The notes under the pieces are model-generated. The model was not told the DNA's origin. It was given only the letters and a program-made list of their open reading frames with translations, and did no database searches. From Competibacteraceae bacterium UBA6584 (GTDB lineage Bacteria; Pseudomonadota; Gammaproteobacteria; Competibacterales; Competibacteraceae), in assembly GCA_002433805.1 (NCBI GenBank), contig DJIW01000018.1:1-14837 (forward strand): 14,837 nt of DNA, given 5' to 3'. How positions within the stretch are numbered: position 1 is the first letter of the stretch; each line of letters begins with the position of its first letter. Both the position numbers and the translations under genes were made by a program. This document shows, piece after piece, positions 7,801 through 14,837 of the stretch.

Positions 7801-9813
7801 ATGCCCATGACCGACATCATCTTGCCGGTTCATAACGGCCTGAGCCTGCTGCGCGACGGCCTGGACGCGGTGATGGCGTACACGCCGCGCCGCGATTGCC
7901 GGCTATTGATCGTGGATGACGCCAGCGATCCGGTCGTCGCCGCATGGCTGCGCGAGCGAGCCGCCGAGCGGCCCGATTGGGTGACCTTACAGCGTCAGGA
8001 TGAAAATTTGGGCTTTCTGGAAACCTGCAACCGCGCCATGGCGCGGGGCGACTCCCAGTATCTGGTGTTGCTCAACAGCGATGTCCTGGTCGCTCCGAAC
8101 TGGCTGGAGCGCTTGCTGGCCTGCGCCGAATCCGACCCCCGAATCGCGGCGGTCAACCCGCTCAGCAACCGCGCCGACAATATCGACTTACCGATGGCGC
8201 CCGGCGCCAGCTACCTGGCCATGAACGCCTATCTGGCCCGCGAGCGCCAAGGCCGTTGCCACGATGTGGTCACCGGGGTCGGCTTTTGCCTGTTGTTGCG
8301 CCGCAGCGCCCTCGATCATGTCGGCTTGTTCGATCCGATCTACGGTCACGGCTATTGCGAGGAATCCGATCTGTGCATGCGCTTGACCGCCGCCGGATTC
8401 CGCACGGTAGCGGCGGAAGACGTCTACGTTTTCCATCGCGGCGGCGGTTCATTCAGCGATGGCCAGGCGCGCTACCTGCGCAACCGCCGCGTGTTCGACC
8501 AGCGTTGGGGCGCGGACTACCGCCGCCAATTTCGGGCTTTCCGCCGCGCCGATCCGTTGCGACCGATCCGCCGCCTGTTCGCTCTGCCCACCCGCTGGGA
8601 CCCGACGCCCGCCGTCTGGCAAGGCGCGCGCGAACTGCTGGGAGAGTGGCGCGGCCCGCGTTCGCTGACCCAACTGGCGCGCCTGAGTTTGCGCCATGCG
8701 TTGCGAGCGACGACCGCGCGCCGCCCTTGCCCGCGCCGCGCGCTCGCGCAACCGCTCACCCCGCCCGCCCGGCTGCGCGTCACCTATGTGTTGGACCGCC
8801 TGGTGGTCGCCGGCGGCGTGCTGTCGGTGCTGCAATTGGTCAACGAATTGATCCGCCAAGGGGTCGAAGCGCGGGTCGCGGCCTTGTATGAAGATCCGTT
8901 GATCCACGATTGGCGTCCGCTCTACACCCGCCCGCTGATCTACCGCGACCGGGAAGCCCTGCTGGCCGAAACCCCCGACAGCGACATGGTGTTCGCCACC
9001 CATTGGAACACGGTCGACTGGGTTCAGGCGCTGCTAAAAACCGGGCGGACGCGCGCCGCCGGTTATTTGATTCAGGATTACGAACCGTGGTTTTTCCCGG
9101 AGACCGCCCCGGAGCAGCGCCAGCGCGTCAGGGACGGCTATCGGCTGTTGCCGCATCGCATCGTCATGTCGGACTGGCTGGGCGGCCGGCTGGCGGAGGA
9201 CGGCTATCGAAGCGATAAAATTCCCTTGGGAATGGATTTAGGGCAATTTTATCCGCGCGCCCGGGCGCTAAATCCGCGACCGGTGGTGCTGGCCATGGCC
9301 CGGCCGGGCACCCCGCGCCGGGGTTTCCCAACAACCATCGAGGCGTTGGCCGCCGTCAAACACGCCCGACCCGATGTTGAAATCGCCCTGTTTGGCGACC
9401 GTTTTCTCGACCGGTGGCGGATTCCGTTCAGTTTTCGCAATGAAGGTTTGATCATCCGCCAGGATCGCCTGGCCGAACTCTACTCCGGAGCCGACGTTTT
9501 CTTGGACGGCTCGGAGTTTCAAGGTTTCGGCCGGTGCGCGCTGGAGGCGATGGCGTGCGGGGCGGCTTGCGTGCTGACCGATCTCGGCGGTGTGCTCGAA
9601 TACGCTCGCCACGAGGATAACGCCCTGCTGACGCCGCCGGGACAAGCGCAGGCCATGGCGGGCGCGATCTTGCGCCTGCTGGATGATGTCGCGCTCCGGC
9701 AACGCCTGACCGCCGGCGGGCTGCAAACAGCCGCGCGCTATTGCCACCGTCGGGAAGGGCGCGAGACCTTGGCTTGGATTGAAGGAACGCTCGCCGCGGG
9801 AGCGACCGCATGA
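7801..9813 (+). CDS. Bifunctional GT2-GT4 glycosyltransferase fusion
   Basis: A 670-residue protein with two catalytic modules. Residues 4-240 form an inverting GT2 (GT-A) domain: DIILPVHNG, VDDAS (38-42), the metal-binding LLNSDV (90-95, Asp94) and YCEESDLCMRLTAAGFR (185-201). A basic, Arg-rich linker covers about 245-325. Residues 325-665 form a GT4 (GT-B) domain with the Gly-rich loop VVAGGV (335-340), IQDYEPWFFPE (424-434) and FQGFGRCALEAMACG (573-587). The IQDYEPW stretch resembles WsaF-type rhamnosyltransferases. The first Glu of the usual EX7E motif is Gln574, with Glu582 retained. The ATG directly follows the previous stop (TAAATG) with a weak GGA nine bases upstream; ATG 7807 is an alternative. 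Two sequential sugar additions are the natural reading, but donors are unknown. Confidence 0.9.
   Translation: MPMTDIILPVHNGLSLLRDGLDAVMAYTPRRDCRLLIVDDASDPVVAAWLRERAAERPDWVTLQRQDENLGFLETCNRAMARGDSQYLVLLNSDVLVAPNWLERLLACAESDPRIAAVNPLSNRADNIDLPMAPGASYLAMNAYLARERQGRCHDVVTGVGFCLLLRRSALDHVGLFDPIYGHGYCEESDLCMRLTAAGFRTVAAEDVYVFHRGGGSFSDGQARYLRNRRVFDQRWGADYRRQFRAFRRADPLRPIRRLFALPTRWDPTPAVWQGARELLGEWRGPRSLTQLARLSLRHALRATTARRPCPRRALAQPLTPPARLRVTYVLDRLVVAGGVLSVLQLVNELIRQGVEARVAALYEDPLIHDWRPLYTRPLIYRDREALLAETPDSDMVFATHWNTVDWVQALLKTGRTRAAGYLIQDYEPWFFPETAPEQRQRVRDGYRLLPHRIVMSDWLGGRLAEDGYRSDKIPLGMDLGQFYPRARALNPRPVVLAMARPGTPRRGFPTTIEALAAVKHARPDVEIALFGDRFLDRWRIPFSFRNEGLIIRQDRLAELYSGADVFLDGSEFQGFGRCALEAMACGAACVLTDLGGVLEYARHEDNALLTPPGQAQAMAGAILRLLDDVALRQRLTAGGLQTAARYCHRREGRETLAWIEGTLAAGATA
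9799..9802 (+). promoter_or_regulatory. Ribosome binding site of the 331-residue GT2
   Basis: GGAG in CGCGGGAGCG, seven bases before ATG 9810, inside the end of the preceding fusion gene. Together with the 4-bp ATGA overlap it supports the start and suggests coupled translation. Confidence 0.6.
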
Positions 9814-10805
9814 TCGCGGTCATCGTCATCAATTACCGGCGCGCCGCCGATACGGTGGAGTGTCTGGATTCGCTGCTGCGGGTCACCGCGCCCGCGTTCG
9901 ACATTTTTTTGATCGACAATGGCTCCAGCGCCCACGATGTCGCCCAATTGCGCGATTACGTCGCCCGCCACCCCGAACGCATCACCTTCACCACTTTTCC
10001 GGAAAATTTGGGATTTACCGGCGCGCACAACCGCTTGTTCGAACAATGGGTCGACAGCGGGCGCTACGAGTATTTTTTACTGCTCAACAACGATGCGGTG
10101 GTCGAACCGGATTTTCTGGACCGGATGCTGGCGCGGATCGACCGGTCGCGGCGCGTGGAAATGGTGGCGGCGCGGGTGATGAAGTACGCCGACCGCAGCC
10201 AGATCGACAATCTGGGCATCACCTTTTACAAATGCGGGTTGGCCTCCAACCGCAAATCGCCGGACGATCCGCTGCTCGGCCCCAGCGGCAACTGCGCGCT
10301 GTACACCACCACACTGCTGCAACACATCCATCAGGCGACGGGTGAGTATTTCGACGAGCAGTTTTTCTGTTACGCCGAGGATACCGATCTGGCGTGGCGG
10401 GCGGCGCTGCTGGGCTACCGCGCCGCCTACGCCGAAGAGGCTTTGGTCTATCACAAGGGATCGATCTCCAGCGGCGGGCCCAACAGCGACTTCGTGCTTT
10501 ATCACGGCATCCGCAATTCCTTGTTCGTTCTGATCAAGGACATCCCCACCCGCTTCCTGTTGCGCAATCTGTTTTGGATGCTGGTCTTGCACGTCGCCAT
10601 CCTGCTGCGCTACACCATCAAGGGCAAGCTCGGGGTGGTGGCCCGACTGTATCGCGATTTCTTGCGCGGCGTTCCGACCATGTACCGCAAACGCCGGCCG
10701 ATCCAAGAACAGCGACAAATTCCGCCGCGCGAGATCGGCCAACGCATCAGCCGGCTGTTTTACGAACGCGGTTACGCCCTGGGCGCGCTGCGGGATTTGT
10801 ATTGA
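9810..10805 (+). CDS. GT2-family glycosyltransferase, rhamnosyltransferase-like (WbbL type)
   Basis: Inverting GT-A glycosyltransferase of 331 residues. IAVIVINYRRAADTVECLDS (2-21) is the nucleotide-binding start, IDNGSS (35-40) and NLGFTGAHNR (66-75) are typical of WbbL/RfbF-like rhamnosyltransferases, LLNNDAVVEPDFL (91-103) contains the metal-binding Asp95, and FCYAEDTDLAWRAALLGYR (186-204) holds the catalytic ED motif. A hydrophobic stretch at about 249-268, flanked by basic residues, could anchor the C-terminal part to the membrane. Such tails are common in this group. The gene starts inside the previous stop codon (ATGA) with a good ribosome binding site, and its own stop overlaps the TTG start of the next gene. 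Classical WbbL uses dTDP-L-rhamnose; here only GDP-D-rhamnose genes are in view, so the donor remains open. Confidence 0.92.
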   Translation: MIAVIVINYRRAADTVECLDSLLRVTAPAFDIFLIDNGSSAHDVAQLRDYVARHPERITFTTFPENLGFTGAHNRLFEQWVDSGRYEYFLLLNNDAVVEPDFLDRMLARIDRSRRVEMVAARVMKYADRSQIDNLGITFYKCGLASNRKSPDDPLLGPSGNCALYTTTLLQHIHQATGEYFDEQFFCYAEDTDLAWRAALLGYRAAYAEEALVYHKGSISSGGPNSDFVLYHGIRNSLFVLIKDIPTRFLLRNLFWMLVLHVAILLRYTIKGKLGVVARLYRDFLRGVPTMYRKRRPIQEQRQIPPREIGQRISRLFYERGYALGALRDLY

Positions 10806-12094
10806 AACCGCAAATTCACCCCTCGCCGCGCTGGTTGCTCGCGCTCTTGATTGTGACGGCGGCGTTGACCGGTTATGCGCGGATTATCTTGGGCTATCCG
10901 ATCTGCGGTACCGACGAACAAAATTATCTGAAAATTTTCGAGTGGCTGGACCATGGCGGGTCGTGGCCGATTTCAGGGCCCGGCTACGCCGGACTGATTT
11001 TCGAACTGCGCTCCTGGACCGATCTTGATACCCGGTTTCTGGTGACCTCGGTCGCCACCTTCAACAGCGTGCTTGTCCTGCCGCTGGGTTTATGGTTTTT
11101 TTACCGGATCAGTCTGAGCGATACGCCGTGGGCTTGGCGGTGCCTGCCGTTTTTATTCGCTGGAAGTTACTTTCTTGGCCCGTGGCTCGAAGGCCGCCCC
11201 CAACAGCTCGGCATGTTGCTGGCGGCGGCTGGCGCTTGGCTGGCGCATCGGGATTTGCGGGATCGCGGGAAGTGCGGTCTGGGATTCTTCCTGGTCTGGG
11301 TGCTCTGCTTCGGGTATCACGCGCTCAGCTTCGTGGTGCTGACCGCGCTGGCGTTCGGGTTTTGGGCGCGTCGTTTTATTCAGAATCGTTCTCATTATCA
11401 GTCCCTCGCCGCGCTGCTGCTGGGCCTGATGGTTTGCCTGTCGTTGGGGGCGCTGTGGTATCCGTTGATTTGGTTCGATATCCGCACCAATCATATCCGA
11501 GGCATGGAAGTCAGCATTTTTTTTGGCGTGCTTTTGGCGGCTGTGGCGAGCGTTTTAGGAATGCTGCACGGACTTCGCGGGCGCTGGTCCGCCCTAGCCA
11601 GTTCTATTCACCGCGCGCGCGACGGCTTGGCCTTGCCGGTTGTCCCTTGGCTGCTCGCCGGCATCGTCGCTTTGGCCATGGCGTGGCAATACGCCTGGTT
11701 AGGTCCCATCTATCGCCATGTCGAGTTGGTAAAAATCCTCTGGTATCAGGGAGGCAACGTTCTGCTGGCCTCACTATTCCTCGTGGGTTTGTGGCGGCTG
11801 AACCAAAAATCGGCTCCAGAATTGGAATTTTTTGTAGAATCCTGCTTCATCTTGATGGCGCTGGGCGCGCTGTTTCTCGTGCTGACGCCGTGGCTGCGGG
11901 ATCATAATTGGACGTTAAGGATGATGACCTATTGGGTTTGGTACGCCGCGCCGCTGGCAGTCTGGGGTTGGTTGGGCTGTCCGGAACGCTGGCGTTGGAG
12001 TTTGCTGGCGCTCTGCGCGCCGCTGCTGATCGGCGGTTTGCATCACGTGCTTTATGCGCCGACTTGGACCTGCCAACCAAATGATTTACCTTAA
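10802..12094 (+). CDS. Polytopic membrane protein, possible GT-C glycosyltransferase
   Basis: A 430-residue hydrophobic protein of unrecognised family with roughly ten membrane segments, among them about 11-30, 81-100, 136-149, 158-188, 200-222, 236-255, 277-300, 316-331, 345-362 and 398-412. After the first segment comes the acidic loop GTDEQNYLKIFEWLDHG (36-52), with Asp38-Glu39. An acidic pair in the first periplasmic loop is the usual catalytic site of GT-C enzymes using polyprenyl-phosphate sugars. EGRPQQLG (130-137) and RDHNW (366-370) may be other loop motifs. The reading frame is open upstream to 10394, but that extension lies wholly inside the GT2 gene and is Arg-rich. TTG 10802 is therefore preferred: it overlaps the GT2 stop as TTGA and has GGGA six bases upstream. 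GT-C is an inference from topology; a polymerase- or flippase-like role is possible. Confidence 0.72.
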   Translation: MKPQIHPSPRWLLALLIVTAALTGYARIILGYPICGTDEQNYLKIFEWLDHGGSWPISGPGYAGLIFELRSWTDLDTRFLVTSVATFNSVLVLPLGLWFFYRISLSDTPWAWRCLPFLFAGSYFLGPWLEGRPQQLGMLLAAAGAWLAHRDLRDRGKCGLGFFLVWVLCFGYHALSFVVLTALAFGFWARRFIQNRSHYQSLAALLLGLMVCLSLGALWYPLIWFDIRTNHIRGMEVSIFFGVLLAAVASVLGMLHGLRGRWSALASSIHRARDGLALPVVPWLLAGIVALAMAWQYAWLGPIYRHVELVKILWYQGGNVLLASLFLVGLWRLNQKSAPELEFFVESCFILMALGALFLVLTPWLRDHNWTLRMMTYWVWYAAPLAVWGWLGCPERWRWSLLALCAPLLIGGLHHVLYAPTWTCQPNDLP

Positions 12095-12177
12095 TTTATT
12101 GGATTCAGTCTCATGACGACCCTAAAAACTCGTTTACTCGTTTGCGTCAGGCAATCCGATAGCAAGCGGCGGCACCC

Positions 12178-13617
12178 ATGAAGCAGCGAATCCTAATCAG
12201 CGGTGGACTGGCCTTATGCGTCACCGTCTGCTGGGCGCAACCGCCGCGGGTCGCCGAGCCTTATCCGCCGCGGGTGGTAAACCGGGAAGAGCTTCCCTCG
12301 GCCCATGCCTCCTCAAGCATCCCCATGATGGGAGCGGCCACCGTAGAATGGTCTTATCACCGCACCGCTGACGGGCAACACCCGAATGGAGACGAGCAGG
12401 CGCTGGTTTGGTTGATGAACCGCGCGCGCCAAAATCCGAGCGCTGAAGGTCGCTGGCTCGCCTCCGATCCCACTCCAGCCATTGCCGATGGCCGCAATTA
12501 TTTTCAGGTCAATACCGGATTGCTACAAAGCGAGTTCTCCACCTACGCGGTCAAACCGCCGGCTGCGTTCGACGCCCGGCTCTATCAAGCGGCCAAGTCT
12601 CATTCCGATGATTTGATCGCGCGCGACAGTCAAGACCACCAGCAACAATTCGAGCGAGTAACAGCGTCCGGGTTTCGCTTCACCCAATGTCGGGGGAATG
12701 TTTTTTCCTACGCAGAGAGCGCCTTGAATGCTCACGCCGCTTGGAATATCGACTGGGGCTCGGGCGACGGGACAGGGATGCAGCCCGAACGAGGCCATCG
12801 TCTGGCGATTATGGCGCTCGATGGCGATTACACCAACGTCGGTCTTGCCGCCGTTCCCGAAGCCAATCGAGCGACCGCCGTGGGGCCTCTGGTGACCACG
12901 GCCAACTACTGCCGCGCGGCGGAAAATGGGACCGACCACTTCAACGCCTTCGTAACCGGCACGGTCTGGCGAGATCACAACAATAACCAACGCTACGATC
13001 CGGGCGAAGGCTATGGCAATGTCATGGTTCGACCTGACAAAGGGACCTACTATGCCGTCACCGCCTCGGGGGGCGGCTACGCCATTCCCGTGACCGCCAG
13101 CGGGGCGCTTTCGGTCAGCTTTTCCGGTGGCGGCGTCACCGACGCCACCCGAGCGGTCACGGTCAGCGGCGGCAGCGTTCTATTGGATTATCAAGTGAGC
13201 GCCGCGGGGCCAACGCCGCCCGCACCGAGCCTGACTCAGCTCATCAACCTTTCGACGCGGGGTTGGGTGGGGACGGGCGACAGCGTGATGATCAGCGGTT
13301 TCGTCATCGGCGGCAGCGCGGCCAAGAAGGTGTTGATCACCGCCAAGGGGCCGGTGCTGGCCGAAGCGCGGGTGCCATCGGTGCTGAACGATCCGCAGTT
13401 GACGCTCTACAACGCCAGCGGCCAACCGCTCCTTAGCAACGACAACTGGGCAACCGCCCCCAACGCCGCCGAGATCGCGACGCGCGGCGCCAAACCGCGC
13501 TATCCCCAAGAAGCCGCCATTCTGACCACCCTCAACCCCGGCGCTTATACCGCCATTGTGCGCGGCAATGGCTCCGCGACCGGCAACGCCCTCATTGAGA
13601 TTTATGACGTCCAATAG
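12178..13617 (+). CDS. Secreted CAP/SCP-domain protein with Ca-loop beta domain and C-terminal beta domain
   Basis: A 479-residue exported protein. Residues 1-20 are a Sec signal peptide (basic start, hydrophobic core, predicted cleavage after CWA). Residues about 72-250 resemble a CAP/SCP-like domain: ALVWLMNRARQNP (75-87) as the first helix, AAKSHSDDLIARD (138-150) with His143, GNVFSYAESALNAHAAWNIDW (173-193) with Glu180, and GHRLAIMALDGDYTNVGLA (206-224) with His207. Residues about 257-340 form an SdrD-B/Cna-like beta domain opened by the Ca-binding-like loop DHNNNQRYDPGEG (266-278). A Pro linker (PTPPAP) leads to residues 352-479, a beta domain (LINLSTRGWVGTGDSVMISG ... YTAIVRG) seen at the ends of many secreted bacterial proteins. 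No lipobox or sorting signal is evident. The start has a weak ribosome binding site. Its function in this locus is unknown; the last 14 bp overlap the next gene. Confidence 0.85.
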   Translation: MKQRILISGGLALCVTVCWAQPPRVAEPYPPRVVNREELPSAHASSSIPMMGAATVEWSYHRTADGQHPNGDEQALVWLMNRARQNPSAEGRWLASDPTPAIADGRNYFQVNTGLLQSEFSTYAVKPPAAFDARLYQAAKSHSDDLIARDSQDHQQQFERVTASGFRFTQCRGNVFSYAESALNAHAAWNIDWGSGDGTGMQPERGHRLAIMALDGDYTNVGLAAVPEANRATAVGPLVTTANYCRAAENGTDHFNAFVTGTVWRDHNNNQRYDPGEGYGNVMVRPDKGTYYAVTASGGGYAIPVTASGALSVSFSGGGVTDATRAVTVSGGSVLLDYQVSAAGPTPPAPSLTQLINLSTRGWVGTGDSVMISGFVIGGSAAKKVLITAKGPVLAEARVPSVLNDPQLTLYNASGQPLLSNDNWATAPNAAEIATRGAKPRYPQEAAILTTLNPGAYTAIVRGNGSATGNALIEIYDVQ

Positions 13618-14837
13618 CGGCCATCACGCAAGGCGCTCGCTTGATAAAAACGCCGGGCCATCGCGTTTTTTTCTTTACTTACTGAGCTGCCTGCCTCTGT
13701 TCTATCTGGCTTGGCTCAATCGCCATTACCAACTGGATGATGCGCTGATTTATTTGCGTTATGTTGATAATTTTCTTAATGGAGAAGGGCTAGTCTACAA
13801 TCCAGGAATCTATTTCAATGGGTTGACCTCTCCACTTTATTCCTATTGCGTTATCTTGGTAGGTTGGCTGATCTCGAATTTACAAGCCACCAATATTTTA
13901 TTGGCAGCGCTTTTTCATGCTTCGGCATCGATTGTATTCGCTGAAACTTTTTTTACCCAGCAATCAGTCGCGGCGGGTTGCGCCTTTATCATCCTATCCG
14001 GGACTTTTCCCTATTTTTTTCTAGTCTACGGCATGGAAACTCCTCTTCTCATGCTGCTCATTGGGTTATGTTGTTATTTTTACCAAACTGAAAACAATTT
14101 TTGGCTTGGAATTTTTTCAGGCTTGTTGATTCTGACGCGGGTCGAAAGTATTTTTTTGATTGTAGCCTTCTTGATCGGTTATTTCATCAAGTACCGAACC
14201 TTTCCAGCTTACCGGAATTTCATCGTTCCGCTGATTCTGATCGCAACAAACCTTATTTTCAATAAACTGTATTATGGCAGCTACCTGCCAGCGACCGGCA
14301 ACGCCAAGATTTGGCAGGGCCGATCGGGCCTTTGGGGTGACGGTTGGGTCTTCCTCAACGCGGGCTATCTCTTGGCGTGGGCCTTTGGCTCCAATCGCTT
14401 TTATTTTTTAACCGTATTTGGTTTTTGTGTTATTGGTTTTTTAAAAACTATAACAACCTTTGAACATAGAGAAATTCATTGGATCATTTTATTTTTTTTA
14501 TTTGGTTACTCGCTCTTTTTTATTTTTCTTAACATACCTAATTATCATTGGTATTACGCGCCCTATTTTATTTTTACGCTGCTCTACTGCACAAAAGGTC
14601 TGTTTTTTATCCCGGAACTTTTCGAAGGATTGGTCAAATCAGATCTGAAATGGGCTGCGTTTTTACCGTCATTGTTAGTGATGACGGCTTTGATCTACTG
14701 GGCAGGCGGATTGTCGAGCTTGCCCCGAGGCCCTTTAAAAGCTTACCGCGATATCGGCGTTTGGTTAAATCAAAACACCGCAAGCGGTGATCAGATTGCG
14801 GTTGTCGAAATCGGTACGATCGGTTGGTATTCAAAAC
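13604..14837 (+). CDS. GT-C superfamily membrane glycosyltransferase, 3' end cut by window
   Basis: The frame stays open from ATG 13604 to the window edge (411 codons), so the gene is partial only because the window ends. A short basic cytoplasmic N-terminus (1-21) precedes the first membrane segment (about 22-38), then a periplasmic loop with LDDALIYLRYVDNFLNGEGL (44-63), VYNPG and NGLTSPLYS. The DD pair plus the N-G-TSPL pattern matches GT-C enzymes of the AftB/Pmt-like type, which use polyprenyl-phosphate sugars. YGMETPLLML and LPATGNAKIW later in the protein fit the same group. Many further hydrophobic segments follow. The ATG lies inside the CAP gene (14-bp overlap) with a weak GAG four bases upstream. 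No later start keeps the first membrane segment. Base use is strikingly AT-rich, with many TTT, TTA and ATT codons, unlike the neighbours. The sugar and acceptor are unknown. Confidence 0.85.
   Translation, partial: MTSNSGHHARRSLDKNAGPSRFFLYLLSCLPLFYLAWLNRHYQLDDALIYLRYVDNFLNGEGLVYNPGIYFNGLTSPLYSYCVILVGWLISNLQATNILLAALFHASASIVFAETFFTQQSVAAGCAFIILSGTFPYFFLVYGMETPLLMLLIGLCCYFYQTENNFWLGIFSGLLILTRVESIFLIVAFLIGYFIKYRTFPAYRNFIVPLILIATNLIFNKLYYGSYLPATGNAKIWQGRSGLWGDGWVFLNAGYLLAWAFGSNRFYFLTVFGFCVIGFLKTITTFEHREIHWIILFFLFGYSLFFIFLNIPNYHWYYAPYFIFTLLYCTKGLFFIPELFEGLVKSDLKWAAFLPSLLVMTALIYWAGGLSSLPRGPLKAYRDIGVWLNQNTASGDQIAVVEIGTIGWYSK
13646..13672 (+). terminator. Terminator-like hairpin with U-tract inside the GT-C coding start
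   Basis: AAAAACGC (13646-13653) can pair with GCGTTTTT (13663-13670) across a nine-base loop, and the T-run continues to 13672. The form is that of an intrinsic terminator with A- and U-tracts, placed 29 bp after the CAP stop codon. Only three of the eight pairs are G-C, so strength is uncertain. It falls at codons 15-23 of the downstream gene. GGCG (13632-13635) could pair instead with CGCC (13651-13654), which would exclude the first hairpin. Confidence 0.4.

Noticed and set aside
8449..9003. Minus-strand frame of 184 codons opposite the GT2-GT4 fusion
   Set aside because: It is antisense to a well-supported gene, rich in Arg, Gln and Ala, with no motif.
10394..10801. In-frame upstream extension of the 430-residue membrane protein gene
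   Set aside because: The extra 136 codons lie wholly within the GT2 gene and encode an Arg-rich stretch without motifs; the TTG at 10802 has a ribosome binding site and a 4-bp overlap.
12113..12181. A 22-codon frame in the gap before the CAP gene, ending in an ATGA overlap with its start
   Set aside because: It has no ribosome binding site and a composition expected by chance; a leader peptide is possible but unsupported. The rest of the gap shows no clear promoter or hairpin.
14460..14790. Two small plus-strand frames near the right edge (62 and 80 codons)
   Set aside because: They are out-of-frame shadows of the open GT-C gene that continues to the end of the window.

Overview
The window looks like a polysaccharide biosynthesis and export locus from a Gram-negative bacterium, probably a proteobacterium. 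Most of it is GC-rich. All eleven genes read on the + strand and are packed tightly, mostly with short overlaps or gaps under 20 bp, so it reads as one long operon-like block. No tRNA, rRNA, CRISPR array, transposase or intergenic stretch over 100 bp was seen. The species cannot be fixed from the sequence alone.

Layout. (1) 49-1978: a GDP-mannose 4,6-dehydratase and an overlapping GDP-4-keto-6-deoxymannose reductase, which together would make GDP-D-rhamnose from GDP-mannose. (2) 2050-4809: a GT4 glycosyltransferase, then an ABC-2 polysaccharide permease (Wzm type) and its ATPase (Wzt type). The ATPase is short and has no C-terminal carbohydrate-binding domain. (3) 4828-10805: three large glycosyltransferase genes. 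One is a 990-residue sulfotransferase-like/coiled-coil/GT2/GT2 fusion, one is a 670-residue GT2-GT4 fusion, and one is a 331-residue rhamnosyltransferase-like GT2. (4) 10802-12094: a 430-residue polytopic membrane protein with a GT-C-like first loop, probably starting at TTG. (5) 12178-13617: a secreted CAP/SCP-domain protein with a Ca-loop beta domain and a C-terminal beta domain. (6) 13604-end: a second polytopic GT-C glycosyltransferase, cut by the window edge and much more AT-rich than the rest.

How they may work together (inference). GDP-D-rhamnose, perhaps with GDP-mannose, feeds six cytoplasmic glycosyltransferase modules spread over four proteins. These build a chain that the Wzm/Wzt pair carries across the inner membrane. 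The general plan recalls the D-rhamnose common polysaccharide antigen locus of Pseudomonas aeruginosa (rmd, gmd, wzm, wzt and GT4 enzymes), but the fused enzymes, short Wzt, two GT-C-type proteins and CAP protein differ from it. The GT-C proteins would act on the periplasmic side with lipid-linked sugars. The CAP protein is exported and its role here is unknown. GDP-mannose synthesis, an initiating transferase and a ligase are not in the window.
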